64,000 bases of DNA from Podaxis mareebaensis. Taxonomy: Eukaryota > Basidiomycota > Agaricomycetes > Agaricales > Agaricaceae. The stretch lies in assembly GCA_018524725.1 (NCBI GenBank), contig JAEUWP010000601.1, positions 248,001 to 312,000 on the forward strand. Direction: 5' to 3'. The notes under the pieces were generated by a model, which was not told the DNA's origin, did not search any database, and worked only from the letters and a program-made list of their open reading frames with translations. The position numbers and the translations under genes were made by a program. This document shows positions 60,001 through 64,000 of this stretch, one piece after another; the stretch's first letter is position 1; the number at the start of each line of letters is the position of its first letter.

Positions 60001-60700
60001 TCAATAGCTTTCAGTCACAAGTAGGGTCTGACGAGACATGGTATCTTCTCGTCCTATGATGCGTTGTATTGTGTCGCCAATACTTGCCGCCCGGGCATTG
60101 CGATCACGGGGATCCAGTACCTCGAGCTTCTTGGACTCAATTATTACCATTTTCCGAGGACAGAACAATTGCAGCCCGAAACGAGCTCGTAAGGCAGTAT
60201 GCTTCCATGTCAACGTCTTTGTCCGCAACCATGTGTCAGACGGATCCCGGTAGAGGGCGTTTAACCGTATTTGCTCAGAAGTTCCAATAAAAGAAGATCT
60301 AGGTGGAAGGAGGTGAAGACATGGCGTTCATCAAGCGTGCTTTTTTGGTTAAATCTAGAAAGGTTAGATTACCAACGTGGAAAGGTTATGAACAGAACGC
60401 ACGGCCTCTCTATCGACGCGATGACCGTTAGTCCATCGGCGAAGAGGATCTGGTGAATACCCTCGCAATCTAATGAAATGCACGGTGAACCCTTAGGAAC
60501 GGCACGGTCGTTTGACACACACGTTGCGGAGGCAAGCGTCTTCAGGCTCAGTGGTTAGTTGCCTCAAAAGATCAAGAAGTTCATCGACAGTCCGTGACGC
60601 TCGCGCTTTGACAAAACCTTTGGATTTAGGTGCAATGGTGATTGGCTCCGGCCTGGTTTATTCTACCACAAGGTCAAGGAGGCTATGCCAACACTAAAGG
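60001..60700 (-). pseudogene. Coding-like segments of an unidentified protein, possibly a broken gene
   Basis: Three protein-like stretches occur in one direction: SKGFVKARASRTVDELLDLL then RQLTTEPEDACLRN (about 60635-60525), GIHQILFADGLTVIASIERP (about 60465-60405), and STLDERHVFTSFHLDLLLLE then LLSKYG (about 60345-60265), with plausible introns between them. The last part, from DPSDTWLRTKTLTWKHTALR to TLLVTESY at 60001, is in another frame. A TAA at about 60262 separates it from the preceding stretch, and no splice site bridges it. Either I mis-spliced it or the gene carries a frameshift. No family was recognised. It lies just downstream of the F-box gene on the same strand. Confidence 0.35.
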
Positions 60701-60803
60701 ATGAGTCTCCCGGTTCGTCCAATTCCCTCCATTGCGAGCCGTTTACGATATCTGTCGTTCACACAGCAGCCTGCAGTGCCTTCGGGGAAAATGTTATTCT
60801 GAA

Positions 60804-62444
60804 TCAAACCAAAGTCATCGGCGCGGAATACTTACGGCAGTAATCATCTGGGTCTACGATAACGACCTGGCAAAGTGCCAGTTTGGCCAGATCCGCGATA
60901 TCCCGCTTTTGCACAAAGGAACAATGGATGACGGTGACTTTGGAGATGGGAACACAGACCGATCGAGCCGCATCTACGGCCGGCAGAGAAGCATCAGGAG
61001 TCAGGGACTGGACGCGACTCCGCACCAGGTCAACTAGGGTTCGACCTCTGAAGTGTCCACACCAGCGCATGTCGAGAATGGAAAGGGAAGGGCAGAGCCC
61101 GTACGGCCCAAACAACTCCGTCAATACGCGGTCCGAAATTTCGCTCTCATGTAACAGGAGCGTCTTCAACCGGTTCATCCGGGCAAAGCATTGGACAAAG
61201 TACGGCTCTGGGATGTCAGCATCACGAAGCTCCAATTCTTCAATGGGTGGTGATGCCCGCTCTAAGAATTGGAGCAAACATCGGCCTGTTCCTTCATCAG
61301 GCGTGCCCACTAGATCGTCCGACGACCGGAGATGTAGACTTTTGAGGCGCGGAGCGATCAAGTGTGGGAGGAGGTTGTTTATGCCTGGATGACCGGTGAG
61401 TGTGAGAGAGGTCAGGTGAGGCAAGCCGACGAGATGCCCGAAATCGTCATCTGGCTCAAAGTGGCGCGCCTGGCCCGCTGGAAGAACCATAGAGAAGACT
61501 TCAAGGTTGTGAAGCTCCTCCAAGACTCGAAGAACAGAGGCAACCGATAGACTGAGAGTGAAATGATGGGATGGGAGAACCAACGACAAATTCGTGGTTG
61601 AGGAGGGAAGGATGTTTGGAGCCGGGAGAATATTCCTGGTGATGCGAATCGTTGAGAGCTTGGGCGCTTCCAGGAAGGCAGTCCGAAGGCCAACAAGTTC
61701 CCGAGTCCCGTCCTCTTCAGTCTGGTCATCACTGTCGTCAAACTCTTGCTGTACGGAAACATAGAACGCGCGCAATTCAGGGAACGATCCCACACACATG
61801 GTCAAGGCGTGGTTGACACTGGCAAGAGTAGCTGAATTAATCGTGAGGCACCGCCATTGTGACCTCTTCTCCAATAATAAACACATAACTTCTGGAAGTT
61901 TAGACTGTTCCTGTCGTATCTCCAGCGTTATGCGAAGGTAGCTAATTTTGGCCTTTTCAAGCCAAAATCTCGTCCTGCCGCAAGGATCGCGACCATCAAG
62001 ATCAACGTAAATGTGGGACCAAATGCTTGGAATACTCGCAGCCTTTCGCCACTGCGAGCATACATGTGAAACGACAACAGGTGTCCGTGTGTATCCATCT
62101 TGAACGCATATTTCGAAGATATTGGCCAGGACCTCATAAGGAAGACGCCGTGCAAGAGTAATTAGGCCTTTGCAGTGCCTTATACCCTCATCATGCTCCC
62201 ATTTCTTGATCTGCAGCTGGCGAATGGAGCGCATGAGCTCGCCTATCTCCTGATCAATGATTGAGATGGCTGACTCGTGAGAGCGTATTTCGGTATAGAT
62301 AGGCTCTAGATCAGCCAGTTCATGAGGATATTGGACGTCCCAAGGCTGGTTGTTCGGCTGGCCGTGGTATCTTAATTGCATAGCAAATGAGGACGGACAG
62401 GAGGAACCAGGTAGAGCTAACGGATGTGGGTATAGGGTAAGCAT
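60804..62444 (-). CDS. F-box protein with leucine-rich repeats, Agaricomycete type
   Basis: A 546-codon frame from 62444 to 60804; an internal start at 62382 (MQLRYHGQPNN) is equally likely. A coiled segment (ISIIDQEIGELMRSIRQLQI) precedes the F-box (LARRLPYEVLANIFEICVQ, then VVSHVCSQWRKAASIPSIWS). The rest is LRR-like (LTSLTLTGHPGINNLL, LKSLHLRSSDDL, IEELELRDADIPEPYF, LSILDMRWCGHFRG). This is the abundant mushroom F-box family, taken to be SCF substrate adaptors of unknown targets. The 3' end is uncertain: a GTAAGT at about 60837 could splice to about 60783 and give a different tail ending near 60694. Confidence 0.82.
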   Translation of the reverse strand: MLTLYPHPLALPGSSCPSSFAMQLRYHGQPNNQPWDVQYPHELADLEPIYTEIRSHESAISIIDQEIGELMRSIRQLQIKKWEHDEGIRHCKGLITLARRLPYEVLANIFEICVQDGYTRTPVVVSHVCSQWRKAASIPSIWSHIYVDLDGRDPCGRTRFWLEKAKISYLRITLEIRQEQSKLPEVMCLLLEKRSQWRCLTINSATLASVNHALTMCVGSFPELRAFYVSVQQEFDDSDDQTEEDGTRELVGLRTAFLEAPKLSTIRITRNILPAPNILPSSTTNLSLVLPSHHFTLSLSVASVLRVLEELHNLEVFSMVLPAGQARHFEPDDDFGHLVGLPHLTSLTLTGHPGINNLLPHLIAPRLKSLHLRSSDDLVGTPDEGTGRCLLQFLERASPPIEELELRDADIPEPYFVQCFARMNRLKTLLLHESEISDRVLTELFGPYGLCPSLSILDMRWCGHFRGRTLVDLVRSRVQSLTPDASLPAVDAARSVCVPISKVTVIHCSFVQKRDIADLAKLALCQVVIVDPDDYCRKYSAPMTLV

Positions 62445-62942
62445 TCAGTCTTGCGCCATCGTGGTTGATTACTTACACTGTCAGTGCAGAAGAACTTCAA
62501 AAAATTGCAGTACTTTGTGCAGGAGAACTGAAGTCATCTGAAATAACGGGTATATTAGATCCAGCGTCTTGAACATTCGCGAAGTGTCTCGCGATTCGGC
62601 TTGTTTGTCCTTGTTTAATCATCAGGTTTGACGGATTGGCGACCTCGGCTTGACTACTTGTTCATACCATCCATTTTGAAAATACCCCAGAGTCGCGTTT
62701 TCTATCACACTAGGTAAGATTTTCAGGTTCCCCCTCACGGCCTATGATGATTCAGAGTGGAATCTTAACGACCCTCCATCCCTTAATCGTCTATGTTGTG
62801 GCACACGATGCCCGATGGGTCGCGGAGAAGACTGAATGTTCTGGATACTGCTGAGGCTTTTGTTTCTTTTCCTTTCCATATCCAATACTTAGCAACTCGT
62901 TGAATTGCATTGCTCATTTAATCTCCTAAGTCATTGCTTCGG
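62445..62942. other. Divergent promoter region F-box gene / SSU72
   Basis: About 500 bases between the two start codons, mixed composition, no clear TATA box. No other feature was recognised. Confidence 0.45.
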
Positions 62943-64000
62943 ATGGATCCTCGACGAGCTCGCGATCCACGACTTGCACGCGCTGATCCACGACTACAAC
63001 GCATGCAAGGAAATGCTCCTTCACAGCCGCAATTCCCCACAGCTGGAAGTTCCCAGATGGACACAGGGGAACCTTCGTCACAAATAGAGCCCCAGCCCCA
63101 TCCAGCGAATGCCCCACTACAACCCGAGAATGTTGAAGAGATTGACAGCCTGGAGCGCCCTGCGCCGTTGCCTGTGTTTAAACCTCGTCCTCTGTTTTGT
63201 GTCGTATGTGCAAGCAATCAGGTCAGCCTAGACGATTTTTAAGTCGAGTTGCGAACTGACTTCTGTTCTCCCGCCAAGAATCGCTCAATGGAAGGCCATC
63301 ATGTCTTGTCGTAAGTGATATTCCGTTGCGAGGTTCTTCTTCCTGAACATCAGGGGATCTGTCAAGTAAGGCAGGGTACCGGGTTATTTCATCCGGTACT
63401 GGCTCAGCTGTACGGTTGCCTGGTCCTTCAATAGACAAACCCAACATCTATGCCTTCGGAACACCTTATAATACTATCTATGAGGAGTTGACCGTAAAGG
63501 ATCCTCGACTGTGAGTGAAGTCTCTTGGTCTTGTTTCCCCGTCTCACGTCCGGAACCCAGTTACACCGCCAACGGGCTTCTCCAGATGCTTGATAGAAAT
63601 CGCCGCATCAAATTAGCTCCAGAAAGATGGCAGGAGAACAGGACCATTGCTGATGTGGTCATCACCTGCGAAGAACGATGTTTCGATGCTGTCTGTGATG
63701 GTAAAGTTTGATGATACATGTGCGTCAACGAAGCCCGACTAATCTCGTCCCTCGTAGACCTTTTGGCTCGCGGGGGAGATTTCAACAAGCCTGTTCATAT
63801 CATAAACATGGAAATTAAAGACAATCATGAAGAAGCTTTGATCGCAGGAAAAGCCATGTTAGATTTGGCAGCGGCGGTAAGTTTCATCAACTTCGTGGGT
63901 CACATGTCCCAGGAATGACATTATCGGTAAAGATCGAAGCAACTGAAGACCTTGATGAGAACATCGATAAGATTCTCCAAGCCCAACAGGAGAAACACCC
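62943..64000 (+). CDS. SSU72: RNA polymerase II CTD phosphatase Ssu72, 5' part
   Basis: First exon 62943-63221, second from 63279; the gene runs off the window in its last third. The N-terminal extension has [24 protein letters not shown] Arg repeats and a Pro/Gln stretch not found in short Ssu72 orthologs. The catalytic P-loop [16 protein letters not shown] carries the CX5R motif (nucleophile Cys, Arg) and is split by the first intron. Then come [80 protein letters not shown] and [20 protein letters not shown]. Ssu72 dephosphorylates Ser5/Ser7 of the CTD within the cleavage and polyadenylation factor. Confidence 0.95.

Noticed and set aside
1..64000. CRISPR arrays, prophage, operons, insertion sequences
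   Set aside because: The DNA is intron-rich fungal nuclear sequence; no such structures were seen.
1..64000. tRNA, rRNA or snoRNA genes
   Set aside because: No cloverleaf with A/B boxes or rRNA core sequence was noticed by eye. A tRNAscan-SE/Infernal run would be needed to exclude small RNAs.

Overview
The window is nuclear DNA from a filamentous basidiomycete, most likely an Agaricomycete. Coding sequence is cut by many 45-70 nt introns with GT..AG borders and a CTAAC/CTGAC-like branch site. The products are typical fungal ones: a Rim15-type kinase with a receiver domain, a KCH potassium transporter, a DASH subunit, a PROPPIN, and a Zn2Cys6 factor whose finger continues into a CPNGSL-type linker common in Agaricomycetes. 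Nothing prokaryotic, viral or clearly transposon-derived was recognised. I assembled the gene models by hand from reading frame, splice-site phase and remembered family motifs. For most of them the exon lengths add up to an intact frame.

Layout: 1-1924 is the 3' end of a Rim15-like kinase (+). 2414-5543 is a UIM-containing proline-rich protein (+). 6303-8872 is an MFS sugar transporter in 17 exons (+), convergent with IMP2, the mitochondrial inner membrane peptidase (8961-9760, -). About 2.2 kb without a recognisable gene follows. 11976-13500 (-) and 13692-15188 (+) are two ribonucleotide reductase small-subunit paralogs placed head to head over a 191 bp promoter carrying ACGCGT boxes. After another empty 2 kb come a proline-rich protein (17227-18879, +), VMA21 (-), ALG8 (+), a 1.7 kb AT-richer gap, DRG1/RBG1 (-), KCH1 (+), VTI1 (-), EMC3 (+), NCS1 (-), a Cys-rich/serine-rich protein (+), a WIPI3/HSV2 PROPPIN (+) and DAD4 (+). 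Then follow an unidentified minus-strand gene (36574-~37901), ATE1 (+), IMP4 (+), aspartyl aminopeptidase (-), UTP12/DIP2 (+), a Zn2Cys6 transcription factor (+), a Cys/Met-metabolism PLP enzyme (+), a LOA1/VPS66-like acyltransferase (-), a TVP38-like Golgi protein (+), the SNARE UFE1 (-), a poorly resolved coding-like patch (60001-60700, -), an F-box/LRR protein (-), and the 5' part of SSU72 (62943->64000, +).

The genes are housekeeping rather than a cluster. Themes are secretory-pathway traffic and ER functions (VTI1, UFE1, EMC3, ALG8, VMA21, TVP38, LOA1), ribosome biogenesis and translation (IMP4, UTP12, DRG1), dNTP supply and mitosis (two RNR2 copies, DAD4), nutrient and ion uptake or signalling (sugar transporter, KCH1, NCS1, Rim15), and protein or amino-acid turnover (ATE1, aspartyl aminopeptidase, PLP enzyme). 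Many neighbours are divergent with 150-350 bp between start codons. Convergent pairs are usually 90-220 bp apart.

The most unusual features are the inverted RNR2 pair with a probable shared cell-cycle promoter and a divergent N terminus on one copy, and a series of very small exons: 4 nt in the sugar transporter, 7 and 9 nt in DRG1, and an ATG-only first coding exon in IMP4. I did not find a convincing new multi-gene system.
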